DNA of 64,000 bases, from contig NZ_CP096247.1 of the NCBI RefSeq assembly GCF_023204875.1, positions 1,612,001 through 1,676,000 on the forward strand, given 5' to 3'. A program made the translations under genes and the position numbers. This document shows positions 44,515-52,609 of this stretch, in pieces. Each line of letters begins with the position of its first letter. The first letter of the stretch is position 1. The notes below the pieces were generated by a model. The model ran no database searches, had not been told where the DNA came from, and saw only the letters and a list, made by a program, of their open reading frames with translations. The DNA comes from Prevotella sp. E15-22. Lineage in GTDB: Bacteria; Bacteroidota; Bacteroidia; Bacteroidales; Bacteroidaceae.

Positions 44515-47500
44515 ATGAATATACGCCACAAAATCGAACTTATCACATTTTGCCTGGGGATGCTGATGCCAACAGGTATACAGGCTCAGCTGATTCAGGC
44601 AACCCGCCATCACTTCTCAACCGATGACGGATTAACGAGCAATGCCATAACCCAAATAGCACAAGATGACTACGGCTATATCTGGATAGGCACCTGGAAT
44701 GGTCTGTCTCGATTTGACGGATATAAGTTTAACAACTATAAGACGGGAACAGCCAGTCACATTCCCAACCTGCACAATAGAATATGGCAGATAACCATAG
44801 ACAACCAACAAAACATCTGGATGCGAATGTACGATTCCAGAGTCTTTGTCTTAAAGCGCTCAACAGACTGCATCGTCAATCCGTTCGAATCAATCAAAGG
44901 CAGCGACGAATATCGCACAAAGCATCGCATCACCGTGACAAGTGGCGGAGATGTTTTAGTCAGCATCGAAGGCGTTGGCTTATATAAGATTAGAAACGAA
45001 CACGACAAATTCAATACGCAGCTCATCACGACTGCCGACATGACCATCACTTCGATGGCCGAAGGCTATATGAATGATGTATGGCTTGGAACAGACAAAG
45101 GCATACATCGTTTGGATGTCAGTAACATGACCATCGAGCGAAAGGGCTATTTCCTTGACGAGAACATCACCTGTCTGTATTCCAATGGATACAACATCTT
45201 CGCTGGAACAAAGTCTGGCAAGATTCTGTCGTTCTCATACGGACAAGAAGCCGAAGTAATCCGTTCTGGCGAAACAGCCATCAACAGTATCTTTGCTGAT
45301 AGTCACGGCATCATCTGGTTTGCCGATGTCAGACCAGGCATCATCCGTTATAACCCTGCCACAAAGAACGAGAAACATTTCACTCAAGAGTTAAGAGTTC
45401 CCAACTATGATGGCGTTGGATCAATGTGTAACGAGGTAAACGGCATTGTGTGGGTTCGAATGAATCATGGAGGTTACGGTTATTACAACAGAGAGAAAGA
45501 CGAGGTTGAATACTTCCACAACGACCCATCAAACTCATGGAACCTGTCTAATACGGTCAACGCAGCACTCGAATTGCCCGAAGGCGTGGTTTTCGAATCT
45601 ACCAGTCGACGCGGACTCGAGAAGTTGGAAATCATGAACAAGACGATTGTTCGCAAACGACTTATTGAGTCTCCTACATCAGATATGGATAACGAGGTTC
45701 GCGGCATCTTTTTCGATAAGGCCAAGAACCGACTCTATATAAGCAATAAAAGCGGAACACTCTTCATTATCAATTCAGATGGCTCAAAGACCACATACAC
45801 GAAGACCGACGCTGGAGCACCCTTTGGCAGAATATATGGCATATCGAAAGACTCGCAAAACAACATATGGTTATCTTCAAAAGACAATGGTATCTTCAGA
45901 TTATCGCCCAAAGGCGAAGGATTCTCGGTTGTCAACATGAAGCATAACGATAACGACGAGATGTCACTTAGCGATGATCATGCTTATCTCACTACAGAAG
46001 ATAAATATGGTAACATATGGGTGGCCACCTATGGTGGAGGCGTAAACCTAAGACCAAAAGGCAAGAACTATTTCCTCAGCCCCAAGAAAGGCATGAAGAA
46101 CTACCCTATCAATGCCTATCAGAAAGTACGTACCATCGCAGTTAATAGCGACGGAAATATCTGGGCAGGCACAACGGATGGCATATTGATTCTTTCGTAT
46201 AAGAACAATCAATTGACCATTCAAAAGCTCAAAGACTCTAAGGAGCATCCTGAGAACGTCCTTCTGTCTAACGACGTTGTCAGTCTTAATTGCGATGCAA
46301 AGGGTACCATGTGGATTGCCACCAACGGCGGAGGACTGGCACGCACCATAGGAAAGGACGATGAAGGTTGCTGGCTTTTTGAAAACATCAATACACACTA
46401 TAAACTCCCCTCCGAGGAAATCAGGAGTGTCACCTTTGATAATAAGAATAATGTGTGGTTTGCCACCGACAATAAGATTTGCTCCTTTAACGTGAACAAA
46501 GGCATATTCTCCACCTATTCTAATTTGGAAGGTGTTGACGAGACCATATGCTCAGAGGCATCTGCCACGACATTATCTAACGGACACATCCTCTTTGGAA
46601 CCATTGACGGCTACTATGTGGTGGATCAAAAGAAACTGACCACCGCGAATGCCTCGATGCTAAAGCTTAGAATAACCGACTTCTATCTCAACGACGAAGT
46701 TCAGAGTCCGCGACTTAGCAATATCTACGATTATTATGTGCCCGATTCGAAATCGGTTCATATACCGGATTCCTGCAACAAGTTCGCGTTCCAGTTTGCA
46801 GCACTCAACTATCAGTTGCAACACCGTATTCATTATCAGTATATGCTGGAGGGTTATGACGATGATTGGATAAACGCGAACAGCCAACGTATGGCCACCT
46901 ACGAAGATGTGCCAGCAGGAACCTACACTTTCAAAGTGAAAGCGTTCCTCCTTGACTCGCCCGACAACTACGACATAAAAGAAATACAAGTGGTTGTACC
47001 TTCCGCATTCCTCGTGTCAGAAAACTCTATATGGCTATACATGCTTCTTGGTGTTATCCTTGCCATCATATTCATGTTCTGGATACAAAACAGAATAAAG
47101 ACAAGAGAGAAAAAACGTAAGGAGCAAAGTATGAACTCGGAACTAATGCTGGAGAAGCAAAAGGAAGACCAAGTGTTTATGATGAAGCTCTATGACTGGA
47201 TGACAATCCACTATATGGAGCATAAGCTTGATGTTAACGAGATACTCACAGAACTCGAAATGAACCTGGCCGACTTTGAAGACAATATCAAACGTATCAC
47301 AGGCATGACGCCAAAAGAATACATCTACGATTTCCGTCTGTCAAAGGCCCGAGACTTGTTGGTGAACACCAACGATAGTCTGGAAGATATTGCTCGTATT
47401 ATTGGCTTCAAAACCATGGGTAAATTCGAGATGCTTTTCCAGCATAAAACAGGCATGACTCCCCAGGAATATCGCGACAAGTACACGGAAAGCAACGATA

Positions 47501-47520
47501 ATACATCTGGAGAAAACTAA
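44515..47520 (+). CDS. Membrane sensor with beta-propeller, Y_Y_Y and AraC domains but no kinase or receiver
   Basis: The 1001-residue protein starts with a signal peptide, then about fourteen propeller repeats of the type IWIGTWNGLSRFD, IWLSSKDNGIFR and IWAGTTDG (about 30-700), a Y_Y_Y domain (FAALNYQLQHRIHYQYMLEGYDDDW, about 760-830), one transmembrane helix (about 840-857), a coiled coil, and an AraC helix-turn-helix domain (about 885-990: LEDIARIIGFKTMGKFEMLFQHKTGMTPQEYR). In hybrid two-component regulators of Bacteroidota, a kinase, an ATPase and a receiver stand between helix and AraC domain. Here all three are missing, so the sensor joins directly to the DNA-binding domain. The ligand is unknown; it lies behind the Rid/chorismatase-like gene. 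Confidence 0.85.
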   Translation: MNIRHKIELITFCLGMLMPTGIQAQLIQATRHHFSTDDGLTSNAITQIAQDDYGYIWIGTWNGLSRFDGYKFNNYKTGTASHIPNLHNRIWQITIDNQQNIWMRMYDSRVFVLKRSTDCIVNPFESIKGSDEYRTKHRITVTSGGDVLVSIEGVGLYKIRNEHDKFNTQLITTADMTITSMAEGYMNDVWLGTDKGIHRLDVSNMTIERKGYFLDENITCLYSNGYNIFAGTKSGKILSFSYGQEAEVIRSGETAINSIFADSHGIIWFADVRPGIIRYNPATKNEKHFTQELRVPNYDGVGSMCNEVNGIVWVRMNHGGYGYYNREKDEVEYFHNDPSNSWNLSNTVNAALELPEGVVFESTSRRGLEKLEIMNKTIVRKRLIESPTSDMDNEVRGIFFDKAKNRLYISNKSGTLFIINSDGSKTTYTKTDAGAPFGRIYGISKDSQNNIWLSSKDNGIFRLSPKGEGFSVVNMKHNDNDEMSLSDDHAYLTTEDKYGNIWVATYGGGVNLRPKGKNYFLSPKKGMKNYPINAYQKVRTIAVNSDGNIWAGTTDGILILSYKNNQLTIQKLKDSKEHPENVLLSNDVVSLNCDAKGTMWIATNGGGLARTIGKDDEGCWLFENINTHYKLPSEEIRSVTFDNKNNVWFATDNKICSFNVNKGIFSTYSNLEGVDETICSEASATTLSNGHILFGTIDGYYVVDQKKLTTANASMLKLRITDFYLNDEVQSPRLSNIYDYYVPDSKSVHIPDSCNKFAFQFAALNYQLQHRIHYQYMLEGYDDDWINANSQRMATYEDVPAGTYTFKVKAFLLDSPDNYDIKEIQVVVPSAFLVSENSIWLYMLLGVILAIIFMFWIQNRIKTREKKRKEQSMNSELMLEKQKEDQVFMMKLYDWMTIHYMEHKLDVNEILTELEMNLADFEDNIKRITGMTPKEYIYDFRLSKARDLLVNTNDSLEDIARIIGFKTMGKFEMLFQHKTGMTPQEYRDKYTESNDNTSGEN

Positions 47521-47570
47521 ATTATAAAATAAAAACTCGCAAAACATAGCAAATATCGACAAAAAAGTAT

Positions 47571-47578
47571 TAACTTTG
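47571..47578 (+). promoter_or_regulatory. -7 box in front of the structured RNA
   Basis: TAACTTTG, followed by CACCC. It would start transcription at about 47583-47586, just before the first base-paired segment of the RNA candidate. No TTTG is seen at -33. Confidence 0.6.
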
Positions 47579-47583
47579 CACCC

Positions 47584-47785
47584 AGAATAAAAAATAAGGG
47601 ACCGTCTTGGTTCGATCGGGATACTCATCAAATAACGTTGAAAACCGGACTGTCTTCTCTTGTCAATGGCGGGCCACTATCCAAGCATACTTCTTTCATG
47701 CCGGTGGATTACAAAGACGGAGAGCATCCACAACCTGTGATAAAGGAGTTTTCATCACATCACCCTGACGGTCCCTTTCCTAATA
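47584..47785 (+). ncRNA. Structured RNA candidate of about 190-200 bases, 6S-like (or ribE leader)
   Basis: The segment between the promoter box and ribE folds into a rod. An 11-bp perfect closing stem joins 47596-47606 to 47767-47777 over 160 bases. Inside, a distal stem pairs 47657-47664 with 47716-47724 (one bulged G), then 47679-47683 with 47705-47709 and 47685-47688 with 47698-47701. Between closing and distal stems lies a large open region, with a small hairpin on its 3' side (47736-47741 with 47754-47759). A closing stem, a big central bubble with a 3'-side hairpin, and a distal stem are the plan of 6S RNA, and the length fits. There is no terminator between it and ribE, so a leader or a new riboswitch is also possible. 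It does not match the FMN riboswitch consensus. Confidence 0.55.
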
Positions 47786-47795
47786 AATTTAGAAT

Positions 47796-48401
47796 ATGTT
47801 CTCAGGTATCATAGAAGAATTTGCTACGGTAGTTGCCATCCATCAAGATAGAGACAACATTGATTTCACACTAACATGCTCTTTCGTCAACGAACTGAGT
47901 ATAGACCAGAGTGTGGCACATAATGGCGTCTGCCTGACGGTTGTCCATATTGAAAACAATCAATACGTGGTGACAGCCATGAAAGAAACTCTGAACCGCA
48001 CCAACTTAGGCTTATTGAAAGTGGGCGACAAGGTCAATGTGGAGCGTTCTATGATCATGAATGGCCGACTGGATGGCCATATCGTTCAGGGACATGTAGA
48101 CCAGACAGCCACCTGCATCAAGAAAGAAGATGCCAACGGTTCAACCTATTTCACCTTCGAGTATCCCGAGAACAAGGAAATGGCACTTCGCGGCTATTTC
48201 ACCGTAGACAAGGGTTCCGTCACCGTTAACGGCGTATCGCTTACCGTCTGCAATCCCACCAGCAACACGTTTCAGGTGGCCATTATCCCCTATACCCTTG
48301 AGCACACCAACTTCCAGGACATCAAGGTCGGAACGGTTGTAAACATTGAATTCGACATTTGGGGCAAGTATATTGCTCGTCTCAACGAAATAAAACAATA
48401 A
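47796..48401 (+). CDS. ribE: Riboflavin synthase alpha subunit
   Basis: The 201-residue protein is built of two lumazine-binding repeats, starting with MFSGIIEE and containing VAHNGVCLTVV in the first and VTVNGVSLTVCNP in the second, as in all riboflavin synthases. It converts two 6,7-dimethyl-8-ribityllumazine molecules into riboflavin. The ATG lies 18 bases after the closing stem of the structured RNA. serS follows after 16 bases, an unusual partner that suggests simple cotranscription. Confidence 0.93.
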   Translation: MFSGIIEEFATVVAIHQDRDNIDFTLTCSFVNELSIDQSVAHNGVCLTVVHIENNQYVVTAMKETLNRTNLGLLKVGDKVNVERSMIMNGRLDGHIVQGHVDQTATCIKKEDANGSTYFTFEYPENKEMALRGYFTVDKGSVTVNGVSLTVCNPTSNTFQVAIIPYTLEHTNFQDIKVGTVVNIEFDIWGKYIARLNEIKQ

Positions 48402-48417
48402 AAAATCACATATCATT

Positions 48418-49737
48418 ATGCTTACACTGAAACTCATTACAGAGGAAACAGAACGCGTTATTCGCGGTTTGGAAAAGAAGCAATTTAAAGGCGCAAAAGA
48501 AGCTATCGACGAAGTGCTGAATGTAGACAAATGTCGTCGTGAGGCACAACAGGAATTAGACAAGAACCTTTCTGAGGCTAAGAAGATGGCTGCGCAAATT
48601 GGCGGTTTGATGAAGGAAGGCAAGAAAGCCGAAGCAGACGCCATCAAGGAAAACGTTGCCAAGTTGAAGGAAGCCAATAAAGAATTGGAAGAGAAGATGA
48701 ACAACGCTCAGAACGAGATGACGCGTCTGCTCTGCCAAATTCCAAATATCCCCTACGACGAAGTACCCGAAGGCAAGGCTGCCGAGGACAACCACGTGGT
48801 GAAGAGCAACCTGAAGGAATGCACCGCCAACGATACCGTAGGCAACTGGGACGTAAACCCCTCTCTGGGTATCGCCAATCCCCTGCCCCACTGGGAACTC
48901 GCTAAGAAATACAACCTCATCGATTTCGATCTGGGTGTGAAGATCACAGGTGCCGGTTTCCCCGTTTATATCGGCAAGGGTGCCCGTTTGCAGCGTGCCC
49001 TCATCAACTTCTTCCTCGACGAGGCCCGCAAGAGTGGCTACACCGAGATTATGCCTCCCACAGTTGTTAATGCAGCTTCTGGCTACGGAACAGGTCAGTT
49101 GCCCGACAAAGAGGGCCAGATGTACCACTGCGAGGTAGACGATTTCTATCTCATCCCTACCGCTGAGGTGCCCGTTACGAATATCTATCGCGACGTGATT
49201 CTCGACGAGAAGGACCTGCCCATCAAGAACTGTGCTTACACCGAGTGCTTCCGCCGCGAGGCTGGCTCATATGGCAAGGACGTTCGCGGTCTGAACCGTC
49301 TGCACGAATTCTCAAAGATTGAGATCGTACGCATCGACAAGCCCGAGCACTCAAAGCAGAGTCACAAGGAGATGCTGGAGCACGTAGAGGGTCTGCTCAA
49401 GAAGCTCGAACTCCCCTACCGCATCCTGCTGCTTTGTGGTGGCGACCAGTCGTTCACATCATCTATCTGCTACGACTTCGAGGTTTACTCAGAGGCTCAG
49501 GGGCGTTGGCTCGAGGTATCAAGCGTGTCAAACTTCGACACCTATCAGGCCAACCGCTTGAAGTGCCGCTATCGCAATGCCGAGACCAAGAAGACCGAGC
49601 TTTGCCACACGCTGAATGGTTCAGCTTTGGCTCTGCCCAGAATCGTGGCCGCTCTGCTTGAGAACAACCAGACAGAGAATGGCATTAAGATTCCTGCAGC
49701 CCTCGTGCCCTACATGGGATGCGACATGATTGACTAA
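48418..49737 (+). CDS. serS: Seryl-tRNA synthetase
   Basis: The 439-residue class II synthetase has a long N-terminal coiled-coil arm (about 30-115, many K, E and A) that contacts the long variable arm of tRNA(Ser), then the catalytic domain: motif 2 TECFRREAGSYGKDVRGLNRLHEF (about 282-305) and motif 3 NGSALALPRIVAALLENNQ. It charges tRNA(Ser) and tRNA(Sec). The codon use is clearly biased to GCC, AAG and CTC, as for highly expressed genes. A strong terminator follows. It is probably read from the promoter in front of the structured RNA and ribE. Confidence 0.96.
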   Translation: MLTLKLITEETERVIRGLEKKQFKGAKEAIDEVLNVDKCRREAQQELDKNLSEAKKMAAQIGGLMKEGKKAEADAIKENVAKLKEANKELEEKMNNAQNEMTRLLCQIPNIPYDEVPEGKAAEDNHVVKSNLKECTANDTVGNWDVNPSLGIANPLPHWELAKKYNLIDFDLGVKITGAGFPVYIGKGARLQRALINFFLDEARKSGYTEIMPPTVVNAASGYGTGQLPDKEGQMYHCEVDDFYLIPTAEVPVTNIYRDVILDEKDLPIKNCAYTECFRREAGSYGKDVRGLNRLHEFSKIEIVRIDKPEHSKQSHKEMLEHVEGLLKKLELPYRILLLCGGDQSFTSSICYDFEVYSEAQGRWLEVSSVSNFDTYQANRLKCRYRNAETKKTELCHTLNGSALALPRIVAALLENNQTENGIKIPAALVPYMGCDMID

Positions 49738-49760
49738 GAAAATAGACGCTATCATAATCA

Positions 49761-49797
49761 AAGATGCAAACAAAATATTTGTTTGCATCTTTTTTTT
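49761..49797 (+). terminator. Rho-independent terminator after serS
   Basis: A perfect 14-bp stem (49761-49774 with 49778-49791) and a 3-base loop lead directly into a T run. Confidence 0.92.
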
Positions 49798-49831
49798 GTC
49801 ACATTTATATGGTTTTCTCAAAACAATTTGT

Positions 49832-49839
49832 TACCTTTG
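49832..49839 (+). promoter_or_regulatory. -7 box of the fused oxidoreductase gene
   Basis: TACCTTTG, about 40 bases before the ATG at 49881. An upstream TTTG at the right distance is not evident. Confidence 0.6.
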
Positions 49840-49880
49840 CAGCCAATTGACAAACAATTTGGACATAATAAACAAAGATT

Positions 49881-52235
49881 ATGAATAAAATCGTTAGAAA
49901 AGAGCAGTTCTCTGAGAAGGTTTTCCTCTTTGAAATAGAGGCACCACTCATTGCTAACAGTCGAAAGGCTGGAAATTTCGTCATTGTACGTGTCGGACAG
50001 AAAGGTGAGCGTATGCCGCTTACCATTGCAGGTGCCGACAAGAACAAAGGTACAATCACCTTAGTTGTTCAACAGGTGGGTCTTTCGTCCAAAAAGTTAT
50101 GTATGCTCAATGAAGGCGATTTTGTCACCGACATTGTTGGTCCGTTGGGAAATCCCACCCACATCGAGAAGTTTGGCACAGTAGTATGTGCTGGCGGCGG
50201 TCTGGGTGTTGCTCCCATGCTGCCCATCATCCAGGCTTTGAAAGCAGCGGGCAACCGCGTGCTGTCTGTGATGGCCGGACGTTCAAAAGACTTAATTATA
50301 TTAGAAGATAAGGTACGCGAGAGTTCCGACGAGGTGATTATCATGACCGACGACGGCTCTTATGGCGAGAAAGGTGTGGTCACCGTAGGTATTGAGAAGT
50401 TTATCGAGCAGGAGCACGTTGACAAAGTCTTTGCCATTGGTCCTCCCATCATGATGAAGTTCTCGAACCTCACCGCCCAGAAGCACAACATTCCTTGCGA
50501 GGTCAGCCTGAACACCATTATGGTTGACGGCACCGGCATGTGTGGCGCTTGCCGACTGACCATTGGCGGCAAGACCAAGTTCGTGTGCATCGACGGACCC
50601 GAGTTTGATGGCGCCCTTGTTGACTGGGACGAAATGTTCAAGCGCATGGGAACCTTCAAGAAGGCCGAACTCGAGGAGATGGAGCATTTCCAGGAGCACT
50701 TGGATGCCAATAACGCAGACAATACAAAGAGTGCGAAGAGTGCAGCAAAGGCTGAGCCCATCGACAATCCAACAAACGACCCCATCGAGGTCCTCAACGA
50801 CCGCAACGCTGCTTGGCGCGATGAGCTCAGAAAGAGCATGAAGCCCAAGGAGCGCACGCAGATCGCCCGAGTAAAGATGCCCGAGCTCGACCCCGTCTAT
50901 CGTGCCACCACGCGCACGGAGGAGGTTAACATCGGTCTAACCAAAGAGATGGCCATGACGGAGGCCAAGCGCTGTCTTGACTGCGCCAAGCCCTCTTGCG
51001 TTGAAGGCTGTCCCGTTAACATCAACATCCCATCGTTCATCAAGAATATTGAGCGCGGCCAGTTCCTGGCAGCCGCAAAGGTACTGAAACAGACCTCTGC
51101 CCTCCCCGCTGTCTGTGGTCGCGTTTGTCCGCAGGAAAAGCAATGCGAAAGCAAGTGTATCCATCTGAAGATGAATGAGCCCGCTGTGGCCATTGGCTAT
51201 TTGGAGCGCTTTGCTGCCGACTACGAGCGCGAGAGCGGCAACATCTCGTTGCCCGAGATAGCGCCCTCTAACGGCATCAAGATTGCCGTTGTGGGTTCTG
51301 GTCCTGCAGGACTGTCGTTTGCAGGCGATATGGTGAAGAAAGGCTACGATGTCTATGTCTTCGAGGCCCTTCACGAGATTGGCGGTGTGCTGAAGTACGG
51401 CATCCCCGAGTTCCGTCTGCCCAACAAGATTGTGGATGTAGAGATTGAGAACCTGTCGAAGATGGGCGTTCACTTCCAGACCGACGTCATCGTTGGTAAA
51501 ACCATCAGCGTTGAAGACCTTGAGAAGCAAGGCTTTAAGGGTATCTTCGTTGGCTCTGGTGCCGGTCTGCCCAACTTCATGAACATTCCTGGCGAGAATG
51601 CCATCAACATCATGTCGTCGAACGAGTATCTGACGCGTGTCAATCTGATGGATGCTGCCAACCCCACCACCGATACACCCATCAACCTGGGTAAGAAAGT
51701 ACTCGTTGTGGGCGGTGGTAACACCGCTATGGACTCATGCCGCACAGCCAAGCGCCTGGGTGCCGAGGTAACATTGGTTTATCGCCGCAGCGAGCAGGAG
51801 ATGCCCGCCCGTTTGGAAGAGGTGAAGCACGCTAAGGAAGAAGGCATTAACTTCCTCACGCTCCACAACCCCATAGAATATCTGGCCGACGAGAATGGCG
51901 CTGTGAAGGCAGCTGTACTCCAGGTGATGGAATTGGGCGAGCCCGATGCCAGTGGCCGTCGCAGTCCTGTTCCCGTTGAGGGCAAGACCGTGACGCTCGA
52001 TGTCGACCAGGTGGTTGTTGCCGTAGGCGTTAGTCCCAACCCATTGGTTCCCAAGAGCATCGAGGGACTGGAGCTGGGTCGCAAGAACACTATTGTGGTG
52101 AACGAAGGCATGCAGTCGGCCCGCTCAGAGATCTTTGCCGGTGGTGATATCGTTCGTGGTGGCGCTACGGTTATTCTGGCTATGGGCGACGGTCGTCGTG
52201 CAGCTCAGAATATGGATGAATATTTAAAGAAATGA
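49881..52235 (+). CDS. Fused NfnAB-type oxidoreductase: ferredoxin-NAD reductase-like domain plus glutamate-synthase-small-subunit-like domain
   Basis: The 784-residue protein joins two proteins that are separate in many bacteria. Residues 1-270 are a PyrK-type FAD/NAD module (RMPLTIAGAD, CAGGGLGVAPM, and the CGAC-containing [2Fe-2S] cluster at 221-236). A low-complexity link rich in A, K and N (about 275-300) leads to a GltD-like part with a cysteine-rich [4Fe-4S] region (RCLDCAKPSCVEGCPV), an FAD site (VVGSGPAGLSFAG) and an NADPH site (VVGGGNTAMDS). Separate counterparts are NfnA/NfnB or SudB/SudA, which move electrons between NADH, NADPH and ferredoxin or sulfur. No glutamate synthase large subunit is nearby, so a redox role of the NfnAB type is more likely than glutamate synthesis. 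Confidence 0.85.
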   Translation: MNKIVRKEQFSEKVFLFEIEAPLIANSRKAGNFVIVRVGQKGERMPLTIAGADKNKGTITLVVQQVGLSSKKLCMLNEGDFVTDIVGPLGNPTHIEKFGTVVCAGGGLGVAPMLPIIQALKAAGNRVLSVMAGRSKDLIILEDKVRESSDEVIIMTDDGSYGEKGVVTVGIEKFIEQEHVDKVFAIGPPIMMKFSNLTAQKHNIPCEVSLNTIMVDGTGMCGACRLTIGGKTKFVCIDGPEFDGALVDWDEMFKRMGTFKKAELEEMEHFQEHLDANNADNTKSAKSAAKAEPIDNPTNDPIEVLNDRNAAWRDELRKSMKPKERTQIARVKMPELDPVYRATTRTEEVNIGLTKEMAMTEAKRCLDCAKPSCVEGCPVNINIPSFIKNIERGQFLAAAKVLKQTSALPAVCGRVCPQEKQCESKCIHLKMNEPAVAIGYLERFAADYERESGNISLPEIAPSNGIKIAVVGSGPAGLSFAGDMVKKGYDVYVFEALHEIGGVLKYGIPEFRLPNKIVDVEIENLSKMGVHFQTDVIVGKTISVEDLEKQGFKGIFVGSGAGLPNFMNIPGENAINIMSSNEYLTRVNLMDAANPTTDTPINLGKKVLVVGGGNTAMDSCRTAKRLGAEVTLVYRRSEQEMPARLEEVKHAKEEGINFLTLHNPIEYLADENGAVKAAVLQVMELGEPDASGRRSPVPVEGKTVTLDVDQVVVAVGVSPNPLVPKSIEGLELGRKNTIVVNEGMQSARSEIFAGGDIVRGGATVILAMGDGRRAAQNMDEYLKK

Positions 52236-52600
52236 ACGGATTATATACTATCTTATTGCTCATACTAAGTAATGTCTTCATGACCCTTGCTTGGTATGGG
52301 CATTTAAAACTCCAGGAGTCGGGCACGTCAAGCAACTGGCCCCTTTTTGGTGTCATCTTGTTTTCGTGGGGCATCGCCTTTTTCGAATACTGCTGTCAGG
52401 TGCCCGCCAACCGCTTAGGCTTTGTTGAAAACGGCGGACCTTTCAACCTTATTCAACTCAAGGTGATTCAGGAGTGCATCTCGCTGGCCGTGTTCTGCAT
52501 CATTGCCAACATCATGTTCCAGGGACAGAGTCTGCACTGGAACCACATCCTGGCCTTCCTGCTCATCATCTGTGCCGTCTATCTGGTGTTTATGAAATAA
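52232..52600 (+). CDS. DUF486 small membrane protein (DMT superfamily)
   Basis: The 122-residue protein has four transmembrane helices and the DUF486 pattern: MTLAWYGHLK in helix 1, a FEYCCQVPANRLG loop and IQLKVIQECISLAVF. DUF486 proteins belong to the drug/metabolite transporter group; substrates are unknown. The ATG overlaps the end of the oxidoreductase gene by four bases (ATGA), and ttcA follows nine bases after its stop, so it lies in the middle of a transcript. Confidence 0.85.
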   Translation: MNGLYTILLLILSNVFMTLAWYGHLKLQESGTSSNWPLFGVILFSWGIAFFEYCCQVPANRLGFVENGGPFNLIQLKVIQECISLAVFCIIANIMFQGQSLHWNHILAFLLIICAVYLVFMK

Positions 52601-52609
52601 CCGCGAGGC

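Noticed and set aside
47584..47795. FMN riboswitch in front of ribE
   Set aside because: The position is right for it, but the conserved FMN motifs (GGG-CAGGGTGAAATTCCC type and the six-stem order) are missing.
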